64,000 nt of DNA from contig JBBIHG010000003.1 in assembly GCA_037447125.1 (NCBI GenBank), forward strand, positions 24,388 to 88,387. Direction: 5' to 3'. Positions 45,963 to 54,462 of this stretch are shown here, piece by piece. The notes under the pieces were generated by a model. The model saw nothing but the letters and a program-made list of their open reading frames with translations. It made no database searches and had not been told where the DNA came from. This stretch comes from UBA2029 sp037447125 (GTDB taxonomy: Bacteria; Chloroflexota; Anaerolineae; Aggregatilineales; Aggregatilineaceae). The number at the start of each line of letters is the position of its first letter. The stretch's first letter is position 1. The position numbers and the translations under genes were made by a program.

Positions 45963-46066
45963 CCCCTCATCCCCCGACCCCTTCTCCCTCCAGAGGGAGA
46001 AGGGGCGGACAGGCCCGGGGTTTCCCCTCGCCCCGCTGAGGGAGAGGGGTGCAGGGGTGAGGGGGT
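45963..46066. repeat. GC-rich palindromic repeat, family B, copy 4
   Basis: CCCCTCATCCCCCGACCCC at left and GGGGTGAGGGGG at right, with CCTTCTCCCTC/GAGGGAGAAGG inside. Confidence 0.7.
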
Positions 46067-46217
46067 TTCCATACACACTCTCACCCCCGCTCGGCCCACT
46101 GACGCGGGTCGAGGCTGGGGGTGAGGTCAATGGCCCCGCGAAAAGCGAGCGCCTGACAACCTTTGCCGCGCCGCGCTCGCCACCCTTGACGGTGCTCCAA
46201 ACCATACAATTAGCTGC

Positions 46218-46246
46218 TTGTTCAGCCCACCCTGTCAGGGTATACT
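46218..46246 (+). promoter_or_regulatory. Promoter of the first S1 gene
   Basis: TTGTTC (46218-46223), 17-base spacer, TATACT (46241-46246). The transcript would have a leader of about 170 bases. Confidence 0.6.
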
Positions 46247-46423
46247 AGGAAATGGCGCACGCAGTGGGACACCGCGCAGGTGACCCTCTGCCTTTCATCC
46301 GTGTACGTTTCATGTAGGGTGGCGGACAGCCCCTCCGCCGGCAGACACGCTGTCACACGACCCGGCTGACGGCGCAGGCTCCCGCTCACCAAACCAACTT
46401 CAAACCTAAGGTGGTAGCATAGT

Positions 46424-47875
46424 ATGGACTTCGAGGAAAACAAGCAGCCAACTCCCCTAGAGCAAGAGCCGGTTGACTCTGGTCCCGAAGGGGGCATGGA
46501 CGAGAGCTTCGCGCAGATGCTGGAGGCCTCGTTCGACTACGAGCCGCCACACCGGGGCGAGATCCGCGATGCCATCATCTTGCAGATCGAGCCCAACGAG
46601 ATCATCGTGGACATGGGCGCCAAGCAGGACGGCATTGTCACCGCCCAGGACCTGGAACGGCTCCCCAGCGCGTACCGCAAGTCGCTGCAGGTCGGCCAGA
46701 AGGTGCCGGTCTACGTGCTCAACCCGCGCGACGTGGACGGCAACCTGATCGTCTCGATCAACATGGGCCTCCAGCAATATGACTGGGACGAAGCCCGCGC
46801 GTTGATGGACAGAGACGAGGTCGTGGAGGTCACCATGACCGGCCACAACCGGGGCGGCGTGCTCGTCCGCTGGAGATCGTTGGAGGGCTTCATTCCCTCG
46901 TCGCACCTGGTCACGGTCAGCGCCGGCCTGCAGGGCAACGAGCGTCGCGAAGCGCTCAACAGCCTGGTCAATCGTTCGGTGGGTGTCAAGGTGATCGAGG
47001 TCGATCAGGATCGCCGGCGCCTTATCTTCTCCGAGCGCGAAGCCCAGCGCGAGTGGCGCGCCCAGCAGAAGGCGCGACTGCTGGCCACGCTCAATGAGGG
47101 CGATATCGTGCGCGGCACCGTCACCGGGCTGCGCGACTTCGGCGCCTTCGTCAACCTGGGCGGCGCTGATGGCCTGATCCACGTCAGCGAGCTGGCCTGG
47201 CACCGCGTGGATCACCCGCGCGACGTGCTCAAGATCGGCGATGAGATCGAGGTCTACGTCCTGAGCCTGGACCGCAACACCAACCGCATCGCCCTCAGCC
47301 GCAAGCGCCTGCTATCCGACCCATGGGACGACGCCCTGGAACGCTACCATGAGGGCATGTTCGTCGAAGGGACGGTGACCAATGTCGTGGACTTCGGCGC
47401 CTTCATCGCCCTCGACGACGGGCTGGAGGGCCTGCTGCATCTGAGCGAGATGGGCGACGGCACGCTCAAAGAACCGCATAGCTACGTCAAGAAGGGCGAC
47501 CGCCTGCAACTGCGCATCAGCCGCCTGGAGCCGGACCAGCGCCGCGTCGGGTTCACGCAGCGTTGGGGCATCGAGCAGGAAGAGCCGCTCGCGCCGCCGG
47601 AAGACGCGCCCGCCGCCGATGCGCTGGAAGAGGTGGGGGTCGAAGAAGCACCCGCTGAGGCGGAGACGGACGCGCCGGAAGACGCGCCCGCGCCCGCCGC
47701 CGATGCGCTGGAAGAGGTGGGGATCGAAGAAGCACCCGCTGAGGCGGAGACGGACGCGCCGGAAGACGCGCCCGCCGCCGATGCGCTGGAAGAGGCGGGG
47801 GTCGAAGAAGCACCCGCTGAAGCGGAGACGGACGCGCCGGAAGACGCGCCCGCGCCCGCCGCCGACATGCTGTAG
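46424..47875 (+). CDS. S1 RNA-binding domain protein (ribosomal protein S1 type) with acidic repeat tail
   Basis: 483 residues. Four S1 domains at about 36-105, 119-190, 213-282 and 300-370; the third is the most typical (GLRDFGAFVNLGGADGLIHV). The C-terminal ~90 residues are Ala/Glu/Asp/Pro-rich and encoded by tandem repeats (47600-47875). The frame ends in TAG, but the next 17 codons in the same frame continue the acidic composition (DSAEDAPEDAPDTALKD) to a TGA at 47929, so the amber codon looks recent or is read through. AAGGTGGT precedes the ATG. Likely helps mRNA binding at the ribosome. Confidence 0.85.
   Translation: MDFEENKQPTPLEQEPVDSGPEGGMDESFAQMLEASFDYEPPHRGEIRDAIILQIEPNEIIVDMGAKQDGIVTAQDLERLPSAYRKSLQVGQKVPVYVLNPRDVDGNLIVSINMGLQQYDWDEARALMDRDEVVEVTMTGHNRGGVLVRWRSLEGFIPSSHLVTVSAGLQGNERREALNSLVNRSVGVKVIEVDQDRRRLIFSEREAQREWRAQQKARLLATLNEGDIVRGTVTGLRDFGAFVNLGGADGLIHVSELAWHRVDHPRDVLKIGDEIEVYVLSLDRNTNRIALSRKRLLSDPWDDALERYHEGMFVEGTVTNVVDFGAFIALDDGLEGLLHLSEMGDGTLKEPHSYVKKGDRLQLRISRLEPDQRRVGFTQRWGIEQEEPLAPPEDAPAADALEEVGVEEAPAEAETDAPEDAPAPAADALEEVGIEEAPAEAETDAPEDAPAADALEEAGVEEAPAEAETDAPEDAPAPAADML
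47600..47875 (+). repeat. In-frame tandem repeats in the S1 gene
   Basis: Units start at 47600, 47678, 47762 and 47840 (78, 84 and 78 bp, then a partial unit). Each encodes a variant of EDAPAADALEEVGVEEAPAE followed by AETDAP. Nearly identical DNA indicates recent expansion; the 84-bp unit has an additional PA pair. Confidence 0.85.
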
Positions 47876-48044
47876 GACTCGGCTGAAGACGCGCCGGAGG
47901 ACGCGCCCGACACCGCCCTGAAGGACTGAGATCAACACGCCCACTGGCGTGCGCCCTATGCCCCACAGTCCCCGGCCAACCGCCGCTACGGTTGGGAAGG
48001 GATGGTTTGTGTCTCGCCTCCTGTGAATAAATGATCAAATGAGT

Positions 48045-48073
48045 TTGACAAAAGCGAGCGCCCTCGCTATAAT
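48045..48073 (+). promoter_or_regulatory. Consensus sigma-70 promoter before the second S1 gene
   Basis: TTGACA (48045-48050), exactly 17 bases, TATAAT (48068-48073): a perfect housekeeping promoter. It would start a transcript near 48080, 230 bases before the S1 start. Confidence 0.8.
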
Positions 48074-48079
48074 GCTGCC

Positions 48080-48256
48080 AACTATGGGAAGGGGGGCGCG
48101 CTGCGCCGCGAAGTCGCCCAGGTGTCGGTACCAGTCGCATCTTGTCCAGCACATCCTCAGCCACTGGGCAACCTGGTCTGACCAGCGCGCACGCACGACG
48201 TCGTCTAAGACTGTCCCTACCGGCCCCGATCAGCCGCTAGATCGCGCCGGTTTTTT
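48080..48256 (+). ncRNA. Candidate terminated leader or small RNA
   Basis: A stretch of ~177 bases between a perfect promoter and an intrinsic terminator (ACCGGC/GCCGGT with inner GATC/GATC pairing, then six T, 48219-48256). It has no open frame of note. It may be an attenuator that controls the S1 gene, or an independent small RNA. I could not match it to 6S, SRP or tmRNA by eye. Confidence 0.45.
48219..48256 (+). terminator. Intrinsic terminator in the S1 leader
   Basis: ACCGGC at 48219 pairs with GCCGGT at 48246-48251, followed directly by TTTTTT. It lies before, not after, the S1 gene, hence the attenuator idea. Confidence 0.65.
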
Positions 48257-48310
48257 GCTGCCCATCCCGTAGTCCAAAATACGACCCCTGGGGGCTATCT
48301 AGCAGGAATC

Positions 48311-49546
48311 ATGATCCACACAAACGAACCTCACACGAACGTAGCAGAACCGGATATGGATTTCTTGACGATGCTCGAGGAATCCCTCGTCGATCAGCCC
48401 ATGCGCGGCGATATTGTCGTGGGCGTCATCCAGACCATTGACAGCATGGGCATGCTCGTGGACCTGGGCATGAAGCGCGACGGGTTTGTGTCGCGCAGCG
48501 ACCTGGAGCGCCTGGGCGAAGAAGCCAACTTCGCCGTGGGCGACGAAGTCCCCGTTCTGATCGTGCGCCCCGAAGACGAAGACGGCAACATGATCGTCTC
48601 GGTGGCCCAGGCCAAGCAGAACGAAGACTGGCTGCGCGCTGAAGAGATGATGAACAGCGAAGAGATTTGGGATGGCGAAGTGGCCGATGCCAATCGCGGC
48701 GGGCTGATCGTGCCCTTCGGCAATCTGCGTGGCTTCATCCCGGCCAGCCACGTCACCAACCTGCCACGTGGGCTGAATGAAGAAGAGCGCACCGAATTCC
48801 TGGTGGGCATGATCGGCCAGCCGATCAGCGTCAAGGTGATCGAGGTCAACCGCCGCCGCCGCCGCCTGGTGCTCAGCCAGCGCGAAGCCCAGCGCGAGAT
48901 GCGCGACGCCAACAAGGACGAGCTGCTCTCCGCGCTGGCTGAGGGCGAGACCCGCAAGGGCATTGTCAGCGGCCTGCGCGATTTCGGCGCCTTCGTGGAC
49001 CTGGGCGGAGCCGACGGTCTGATCCACATCAGCGAGCTGGCCTGGCACCGTGTCAAGCACCCGCGCGAAGTGCTGCGCGTCGGCCAGGAGATCGAGGTCT
49101 ACGTGCTGCGCCTGGACCAGGAAGGCCGTCGCATTGGGCTGTCGCTCAAGCGCCTCCAGCCGAATCCCTGGTCGCAGGTGGACGAGATGTACCATGTTGG
49201 CCAGGTCGTCGAGGGCGTCATCAGCCGCGTGACCCAGTTTGGCGCGTTCGTCAGCATGGAGCCGGGCATCGAGGCCCTGCTGCACGCCAGCCAGATCGCC
49301 GACCCCGTACCCGAAAACCCTGCCGAGCTGCTGCACGACGGCCAGACAATCCAGGCGCGGATCATCAGCATCGAGCCACATCGCCAGCGCCTGGGCCTGA
49401 GCATCCGCGACATTGACAACGGCCTGTTCCTGCCCGCCGAAGACGTGGAGGAAATCGTAGAAACTGAGGCTGGTCAAACTGCGCCAGACACGGTAGAATC
49501 TCTCGCTGAGGAACCGGTGGCCCAGGAAGAATCGATCGCGGAATAG
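48311..49546 (+). CDS. rpsA: 30S ribosomal protein S1 (four S1 domains)
   Basis: 411 residues. Four S1 domains at about 29-101, 113-190, 215-285 and 300-372. The third again is most typical (GLRDFGAFVDLGGADGLIHI, then SELAWHRVKHPREVLRVG), almost the same as in the upstream paralogue. The tail is short and acidic. CAGGAAT precedes the ATG. Its own strong promoter and long leader suggest it is the main S1; a strong terminator follows. Symbol given by homology. Confidence 0.88.
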   Translation: MIHTNEPHTNVAEPDMDFLTMLEESLVDQPMRGDIVVGVIQTIDSMGMLVDLGMKRDGFVSRSDLERLGEEANFAVGDEVPVLIVRPEDEDGNMIVSVAQAKQNEDWLRAEEMMNSEEIWDGEVADANRGGLIVPFGNLRGFIPASHVTNLPRGLNEEERTEFLVGMIGQPISVKVIEVNRRRRRLVLSQREAQREMRDANKDELLSALAEGETRKGIVSGLRDFGAFVDLGGADGLIHISELAWHRVKHPREVLRVGQEIEVYVLRLDQEGRRIGLSLKRLQPNPWSQVDEMYHVGQVVEGVISRVTQFGAFVSMEPGIEALLHASQIADPVPENPAELLHDGQTIQARIISIEPHRQRLGLSIRDIDNGLFLPAEDVEEIVETEAGQTAPDTVESLAEEPVAQEESIAE

Positions 49547-49571
49547 CAGTCAGCCTTCGCATGACATTCAC

Positions 49572-49600
49572 AAGGCAGGTTCTCACAACCTGCCTTTTTT
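49572..49600 (+). terminator. Terminator after rpsA
   Basis: AAGGCAGGTT pairs perfectly with AACCTGCCTT over five bases, followed by a T-run. Confidence 0.9.
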
Positions 49601-49654
49601 GTTCCTGAACTGGTTTGCTCACACAATCCTGACGCAAGAGGGGAGGTGAACTGC

Positions 49655-49855
49655 GTGGCTCATGTGGAACTACAGCCGGGCGAATCTCAGGATCAGTTGC
49701 TCAAGCGCTTCCGCAAGAGCGTGGCCAAGAGCGGCATCCTGAGCACGGTGCGCCGCAAGCGCTGGCACGTCTCGAAGAGCGAACTGCGCCGCATCCAGAA
49801 GAAGAAGGCGATCCGCCGCGCGCGCCGCAAGCAGCGCAAGCACAGCTCGTTTTAG
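49655..49855 (+). CDS. rpsU: 30S ribosomal protein S21
   Basis: 66 residues. I start at the GTG at 49655 so that the protein begins (M)AHVELQPGESQDQLLKRF as in the family; GGGAGGTGAA lies just upstream. RRKRWHVSKSELRRIQKKKA and the Arg/Lys-rich tail are typical of bS21. It lies between rpsA and infA on the same strand, with a terminator in front. Confidence 0.92.
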   Translation: MAHVELQPGESQDQLLKRFRKSVAKSGILSTVRRKRWHVSKSELRRIQKKKAIRRARRKQRKHSSF

Positions 49856-49894
49856 CTACACGCTCCACACACGAACGGACACTGCCGATGCGCC

Positions 49895-49918
49895 AGGGGT
49901 GGCAGCCAGGCCACCCCT
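49895..49918 (+). promoter_or_regulatory. Hairpin in the infA leader
   Basis: AGGGGTGG and CCACCCCT form a perfect 8-bp stem over eight bases, 52 bp before infA. No T-run; may be a processing or regulatory hairpin between rpsU and infA. Confidence 0.4.
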
Positions 49919-49969
49919 CGCAAGTCACCTTGCGCGCGCAGCCGGGGCAGGCCAGAGAAAAGACAACCT

Positions 49970-50230
49970 ATGGTCAAACGCTCTGACGACAAGCTTGAGA
50001 TGGAAGGCACGGTAGTCGAAGCCCTGCCCAACACTCAATTCATGGTCGAGCTGGAGAACGGGCACCGCGTGCTGGCGTACCTCTCCGGCAAGATGCGCAG
50101 GTACTACATCCGCATCCTGCTCGGCGACCGCGTCCGCGTCGAGCTGACCCCCTACGATCTGACGCGCGGTCGCATCACCTACCGCTACCGCCGGCGTGGC
50201 GGCCCGTCCGAGGAATCTGAAGAACGCTAG
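49970..50230 (+). CDS. infA: Translation initiation factor IF-1
   Basis: 86 residues. KLEMEGTVVEALPNTQFMVE, ENGHRVLAYLSGKMRRYYIR and LGDRVRVELTPYDLTRGRI cover the S1/OB-fold of IF-1. The family usually has ~72 residues; the C-terminal tail here is longer by about 14 (RRRGGPSEESEER). It assists start-codon selection in the 30S A site. It is separated from rpmJ, its usual partner. Confidence 0.96.
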   Translation: MVKRSDDKLEMEGTVVEALPNTQFMVELENGHRVLAYLSGKMRRYYIRILLGDRVRVELTPYDLTRGRITYRYRRRGGPSEESEER

Positions 50231-50353
50231 GCTGCCTTGCGGGCCGGAGCAGGCTAGCTCTCTTGTGAGTCGTGACTCATGAAGCACCTGGCGCTGGCGT
50301 TCTCCCAGCGCGAACAGGGCAGGTCCAGGATTCATGAAGCCGTGACTCGCGCG

Positions 50354-50905
50354 TTAGTTGGAGTCCGAGGGGAGCAGACTGGGGATGTCGCTCGTGATGC
50401 CCTTCAGCCCGCGCTCAATCTCCCAGGGATAGATGATGTAGGCGTCGGTGACGGCGGCGTAGAAGTCCGGCTCGGCGCGGCTGAACAGCGAGCGGTAGGG
50501 GTTGAAGTGGAATACGCAGGTGAAGCCCTGCGCGTCCGCCGCCTGCACCCGGCTCTTGACGGCGGTGCTCGTCCGCCCGCTGCCCCACACATCGTCCACA
50601 ATCAGCACCCGCTTGCCGGTGAGCAGTGAGTTTTCGGGGAACTGCAAGAACATCGGCCAGGCGAACAGGCGCATCTTCTCGTCCAGGTTGTGCTCGGCGG
50701 GGAAGTCCACCGCCGCATTGAGGACGTTGGCGATGTCCAGCGCCTCGGCCAGCAGCCCACCAGGCACAATGCCCCCCCGCGTGATGATGATCATCGCCTC
50801 GAAGTGCCCTGCCGCGCGCAGTTGGGGGAGCAGCACGTCCACCAACTTGTCCACATCGGACCATGTCAACCATTCCTGACGCAGCGGACGGCGCGATGGG
50901 TCCAT
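50354..50905 (-). CDS. Phosphoribosyltransferase-family protein
   Basis: 183 residues. The PRPP-binding loop reads KRVLIVDDVWGSGRT (about 98-112), and IIITRGGIVPGGLLAEAL is the N-terminal loop of the type I fold. Order and length resemble guanine/xanthine phosphoribosyltransferases (Gpt type). The substrate base is not clear. It stands alone, convergent with infA. Confidence 0.85.
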   Translation of the reverse strand: MDPSRRPLRQEWLTWSDVDKLVDVLLPQLRAAGHFEAMIIITRGGIVPGGLLAEALDIANVLNAAVDFPAEHNLDEKMRLFAWPMFLQFPENSLLTGKRVLIVDDVWGSGRTSTAVKSRVQAADAQGFTCVFHFNPYRSLFSRAEPDFYAAVTDAYIIYPWEIERGLKGITSDIPSLLPSDSN

Positions 50906-51037
50906 GCAGTGTTTCCTTTACCGGGAATCCCCCCCAGGGCGTGGTGGTCAGCTACCGCGCCATTATGACCACAGATGCACACAAAGTCAAAAGCGGTGAG
51001 GGTGGGGGTGTGTTTGGCGATGGGGGCGAATTGCCGA

Positions 51038-51116
51038 GTCGCAGAGGCGCGGAGGACACAGAGGAGAACCAGAAAGGTTCTTTAGCTCTTCTCTGCGCTC
51101 TCTGCGCCTCCGCGGT
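51038..51116. repeat. Dispersed inverted repeat, family A, copy 6
   Basis: GTCGCAGAGGCGCGGAGGAC at left; GCTCTCTGCGCCTCCGCGGT at right; left flank GATGGGGGCGAA as in other copies. Confidence 0.85.
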
Positions 51117-51260
51117 GATGTTTTGCCCCGCCACTGAAAGGCACCCGGCGCTCCGGCGCTCACGTTTCTTGCACCTGCTCATGAACCGGCGGATAATCAT
51201 GAGTGAGCAGTGACCAGGAACCACCGCGCCACTGATCAGCTAGCAGCGAGGAGCGTCAGC

Positions 51261-52340
51261 GTGAAATCATCAGCCGAGCGAACTGTTGAAGCCGTCACCT
51301 GGGCAGCCGTGGTCATCTGGCTGGGCTTTGCCCTGGTCGCGCACCTCCTGGGCTACGTCTGGCTGGTCGTGTTGGTGCTCAGCATCATCCTGCTCAGCTC
51401 CGCCATCTACCAGCGCAGTCATGACTGGCACACCTCGCTTTCGATCTGGGTCTTCGGCGTATGGATGGCTGTGTCCAGCATGTTGGAGATTGTGAGCATG
51501 CTGATCGGGGCGATGGGCGACGGCGAGGGTCTCAACATTGACCTGTGGGTCTACCTGGGCGTGGCCCTGGTTTCGATGGGCCTGGCCGCCATCTTCCGCC
51601 TGGTCAACCCGAACGCGCTGCTGGGCGAGGCGGCGGCCGGCGGTCGGCGCCGGGGGCGCTATGATGGCGATCCGCGCCCGCATGTCCCGCGTCACGTCGT
51701 CGAAGAATCCAGCGCCGCCTACCTGCCCTCCCCGCAAGAACAGGCCGAACGCGGCTACCGGCGCGGCAGGGAGCCGGGGTACGCAGAGCGGGGGGCTAGC
51801 TACCCGCCCGCCGATGAGTACGCCTATGGGGCCGGGCAGCCGCCGGCCCGCCCGCGACGCGATCATTACTTCACGCCGCCCGGCTACGAGCGTCCAGCCG
51901 CTCCCCCTGCCCAGGACGCCTATCAGGAACCCTACGAGCCAGGGGCAGATTATCGCTACGGCGGGGCCGAGCCGCCCTACGCGCCCGCCGAAGCGCCGCG
52001 CTACGCAGCGCCAGACTCCTACGCGCCAGGGCCGAGGTACGCGGCCGAAGAGCCGCCCTATGCGCCTGGGGTGGAGTATGGAGGTGGACAGGCACCCTAC
52101 GGGCCAGAACCAGGCTATGCGAGCGAGCAGCCACCCTACACGCCCGCACCAGGCTATGCCGGTGGGCAGCCGCCGGGCGGCTACGTGCCGCGCCTACCCG
52201 CCCGCCCGGACGACCGGCGCCGCGCGGCGCGCCAGCCGCGCCCTGCCCAGGCCTCCTCGGACCTGCAGGCGCGCATTGACGACATTATCCAGCGCAGCCG
52301 CGAGCGGCGCAACGTGCCGCCCGAGGACCTGCCGTATTGA
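51261..52340 (+). CDS. Four-helix membrane protein with Pro/Tyr-rich tail
   Basis: 359 residues from the GTG at 51261, chosen because GAGGAG lies upstream. The N-terminal ~125 residues hold four helices (VTWAAVVIWLGFALVAHLLG, WLVVLVLSIILLSSAIY, SIWVFGVWMAVSSMLEIVSM, LWVYLGVALVSMGLAAIF). The remainder is low-complexity with repeats of EPPYAPGxxY and EQPPYTPAPGYAGGQPP and probably cytoplasmic and unfolded. The very end is basic and helical (LQARIDDIIQRSRERRNVPP). No family recognised. Such tails can drive assembly of protein clusters (inference). Confidence 0.65.
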   Translation: MKSSAERTVEAVTWAAVVIWLGFALVAHLLGYVWLVVLVLSIILLSSAIYQRSHDWHTSLSIWVFGVWMAVSSMLEIVSMLIGAMGDGEGLNIDLWVYLGVALVSMGLAAIFRLVNPNALLGEAAAGGRRRGRYDGDPRPHVPRHVVEESSAAYLPSPQEQAERGYRRGREPGYAERGASYPPADEYAYGAGQPPARPRRDHYFTPPGYERPAAPPAQDAYQEPYEPGADYRYGGAEPPYAPAEAPRYAAPDSYAPGPRYAAEEPPYAPGVEYGGGQAPYGPEPGYASEQPPYTPAPGYAGGQPPGGYVPRLPARPDDRRRAARQPRPAQASSDLQARIDDIIQRSRERRNVPPEDLPY

Positions 52341-52429
52341 GTGGGCTGAAAGACAGCTTTCCTGGTCGTTGGGTGAGCTTCCCGCTGAACACAGCCGAAA
52401 AACCTCATGGCCCAACAGGAGCATGGCCC

Positions 52430-52657
52430 ATGACACTCACCGAACTGATGCAAGCCATTGACAGCCTGTCCGCAGAGGAATTGCAGGCCCTGCACGAGCA
52501 TATCACGCAGCGCCAGCGTGCAGCCGCAGCGGAGGCACTGGCCCTGGCACTGGACTCCCTGCGCGAGGGGTTCTCCGACACCGATCTTGATCGGCTGGAG
52601 TGGGCGATGAATGTGGAGGTCGTGCAGAGGGCTGAGCGTTCCACATGGCAGACGTGA
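52430..52657 (+). CDS. vapB: Putative antitoxin of a VapBC-type module
   Basis: 75 residues from the ATG at 52430, with AGGAG 8 bases upstream. The protein is helical (LTELMQAIDSLSAEELQALHEHI). No standard DNA-binding fold is visible, so the role as antitoxin is inferred from its position: its end overlaps the PIN-domain toxin gene by 13 bp. Confidence 0.65.
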   Translation: MTLTELMQAIDSLSAEELQALHEHITQRQRAAAAEALALALDSLREGFSDTDLDRLEWAMNVEVVQRAERSTWQT

Positions 52658-53070
52658 GCTACCTGCTGGACACGAATATCATCTCGGACCTGCTCAGACA
52701 GCATCCCCAGGTCACAGCCCGAGTGCAAGCAGGATTACGGCGCGGTGAGACCCTGGGCATCTGTCAGCCGGTGCGTTACGAGGTGCTGCGTGGTCTGCTG
52801 TGGGTGGGCGCGACAGCCAAGCTGACTGTGCTCCAGGACAATGTGCTCCCTCTGTTTGAGCTGGTGACGCTTACCGACGAGGACTGGGAACTGGCAGCCC
52901 GGCTATGGGCGTCCTCGGTAGGCGCAGGCAGGCAGTTGGCCGACATGGATTTACTGTTGGCTGCTGCAGCGCAGCGCCTGGACGCAATCATCGCCAGCAG
53001 CGACACGGACTTCGACGCGCTCCCGGTTCGACGTGAGGACTGGCGCACTAATCTGTCGGGCAAGTCATAG
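52645..53070 (+). CDS. vapC: PIN-domain toxin RNase (VapC type)
   Basis: 141 residues. The four acidic positions of the PIN site are present: SYLLDTNIISDLL, RYEVLRG, LADMDLLLAAAA and SDTDFDALP. VapC toxins cut initiator tRNA or other RNAs when the antitoxin is lost. It overlaps the upstream antitoxin frame. Confidence 0.88.
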   Translation: MADVSYLLDTNIISDLLRQHPQVTARVQAGLRRGETLGICQPVRYEVLRGLLWVGATAKLTVLQDNVLPLFELVTLTDEDWELAARLWASSVGAGRQLADMDLLLAAAAQRLDAIIASSDTDFDALPVRREDWRTNLSGKS

Positions 53071-53157
53071 GCGGCTCACCTGATCTCTCGTCGCGCGGCC
53101 CCTGGCGCGCTACAATCAGACCTGGAGTCCGCTGCGGGGCGCCGCAAGCGGGGAAGG

Positions 53158-54462
53158 TTGCCCGTGTCCACCAATCTGCCACCCGTCACCAGTCCCCCCT
53201 GGAGCACGACGGCCAAGCGCCTGATCGCGCTGAGCGTGCTCACGCTGGTCTATCTGCTCGCCCGCCAGGTGGACGCCATTGCCTGGAACTCGATCATCAT
53301 CACCCTGGTGCTGGCTTATCTGCTGTCGCCGGTGGTCACCTTCTTCGAGCGCCGGCTCAGGCTGATCCACAACCGCGAGACGCGGCGCTCGCTGAGCGTG
53401 CTGCTCACCTGGCTGATGGTGCTCAGCCTGTTCGGGCTGATGATCTGGCTCATCGTCCCGGCGACCGTCAAGCAGGCGCGCCAGTTCGCCGATGACCTGC
53501 CGCGCGTGCTCGAAGACACACAGAACGATCTCAAGTCCGTGCTGGGCCGTCCGATCACCATTGGCAATTTCACCGTCGTGCCCTGGGACGAGCTGGAGAG
53601 CCTGTTCCGCCGCGAGGAAGGCGCAGCGGAAGGCGATATCAGCAGCGCCATCCAGGATGCTGTGCTGTCGCTGGCCGATCCGGCGTTGGGCGTGGTGGGC
53701 GGCGCGCTGACCTTTCTGATCACGACCATCTTCGTGCTGACCATGCTCTTCTACCTGATGCGCGACGGGCCGATGTTCGCGGCCGGCCTGATCGGGGCTG
53801 TGCCGGAAAGCTACCAGGGCGACGCGCGGCGTCTGCTGCACGAGTTGGGGCTGGTCTGGAGCGCCTATCTGCGCGGGCAGGTCGTGCTGAGCCTGACCAT
53901 GGCCGTCGTTGTCTACCTGGTGGCGCTGGGCCTGGGCCTGCCCCAACCGCTGCTGCTGGGGCTGGTCGCCGGGTTCCTGGAGTTCATCCCCAACCTGGGG
54001 CCGGCGCTGGCCCAGATCCCCGCCTTGCTCTTCGCCCTGACCACCGACAGCGCCACGATTCCAGCCCTGGACGCGGGCATCGTGTACGCGGTCGTCGTCT
54101 CGATCACCTACATGACCGTGCAGCAGCTTGAAGCGGTGTTTCTGGTGCCGCGCGTGCTGGGCAGCAGCTTGGACCTGCACCCATTCGTCGTGCTCGTGGC
54201 CATCTTGATCGGCGCCAGCCTGGCCGGCGTGCTGGGCGTGGTGCTCGCCGCGCCGACGGTGGCCACGGTGCGTCTGTTCGTGCGCTACCTGCACGTCAAG
54301 CTGCTCGACGAGGAGCACATGCCAGCGGCGCGGCCCTCCGCCGCCGGGCAGCACAGCCTGCTCTACCGCCTCATGCACTATTTCATCAGCCGGCGCTATC
54401 CAATCATGACCGCCGAGCACCTCGACGAGCCGCCCCCCGCGGCCCATGGGAGCGCACGATGA
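53158..54462 (+). CDS. AI-2E family transporter
   Basis: 434 residues and about seven or eight helices. YLLARQVDAIAWNSIIITLV near the start, LTFLITTIFVLTMLFYLMRDGP, and LVAGFLEFIPNLGPALAQIP are typical of the family (TqsA/PerM-like). Members export small molecules or exchange ions; a role in AI-2 transport cannot be assumed. It overlaps the next gene as ATGA. Confidence 0.88.
   Translation: MPVSTNLPPVTSPPWSTTAKRLIALSVLTLVYLLARQVDAIAWNSIIITLVLAYLLSPVVTFFERRLRLIHNRETRRSLSVLLTWLMVLSLFGLMIWLIVPATVKQARQFADDLPRVLEDTQNDLKSVLGRPITIGNFTVVPWDELESLFRREEGAAEGDISSAIQDAVLSLADPALGVVGGALTFLITTIFVLTMLFYLMRDGPMFAAGLIGAVPESYQGDARRLLHELGLVWSAYLRGQVVLSLTMAVVVYLVALGLGLPQPLLLGLVAGFLEFIPNLGPALAQIPALLFALTTDSATIPALDAGIVYAVVVSITYMTVQQLEAVFLVPRVLGSSLDLHPFVVLVAILIGASLAGVLGVVLAAPTVATVRLFVRYLHVKLLDEEHMPAARPSAAGQHSLLYRLMHYFISRRYPIMTAEHLDEPPPAAHGSAR

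Larger units (their letters stand above)
45749..46423. other. Divergent intergenic region
   Basis: 675 bp between the receptor-like gene and the first S1 gene. It holds family B copy 4 (45963-46066), a further CACCCCC/GGGGGTG hairpin near 46079-46127, and the S1 promoter at 46218-46246. No gene seen. Confidence 0.6.

Noticed and set aside
47600..47875. Tandem repeats considered as a CRISPR array
   Set aside because: Units of 78-84 bp are contiguous, in frame and coding, with no spacers.
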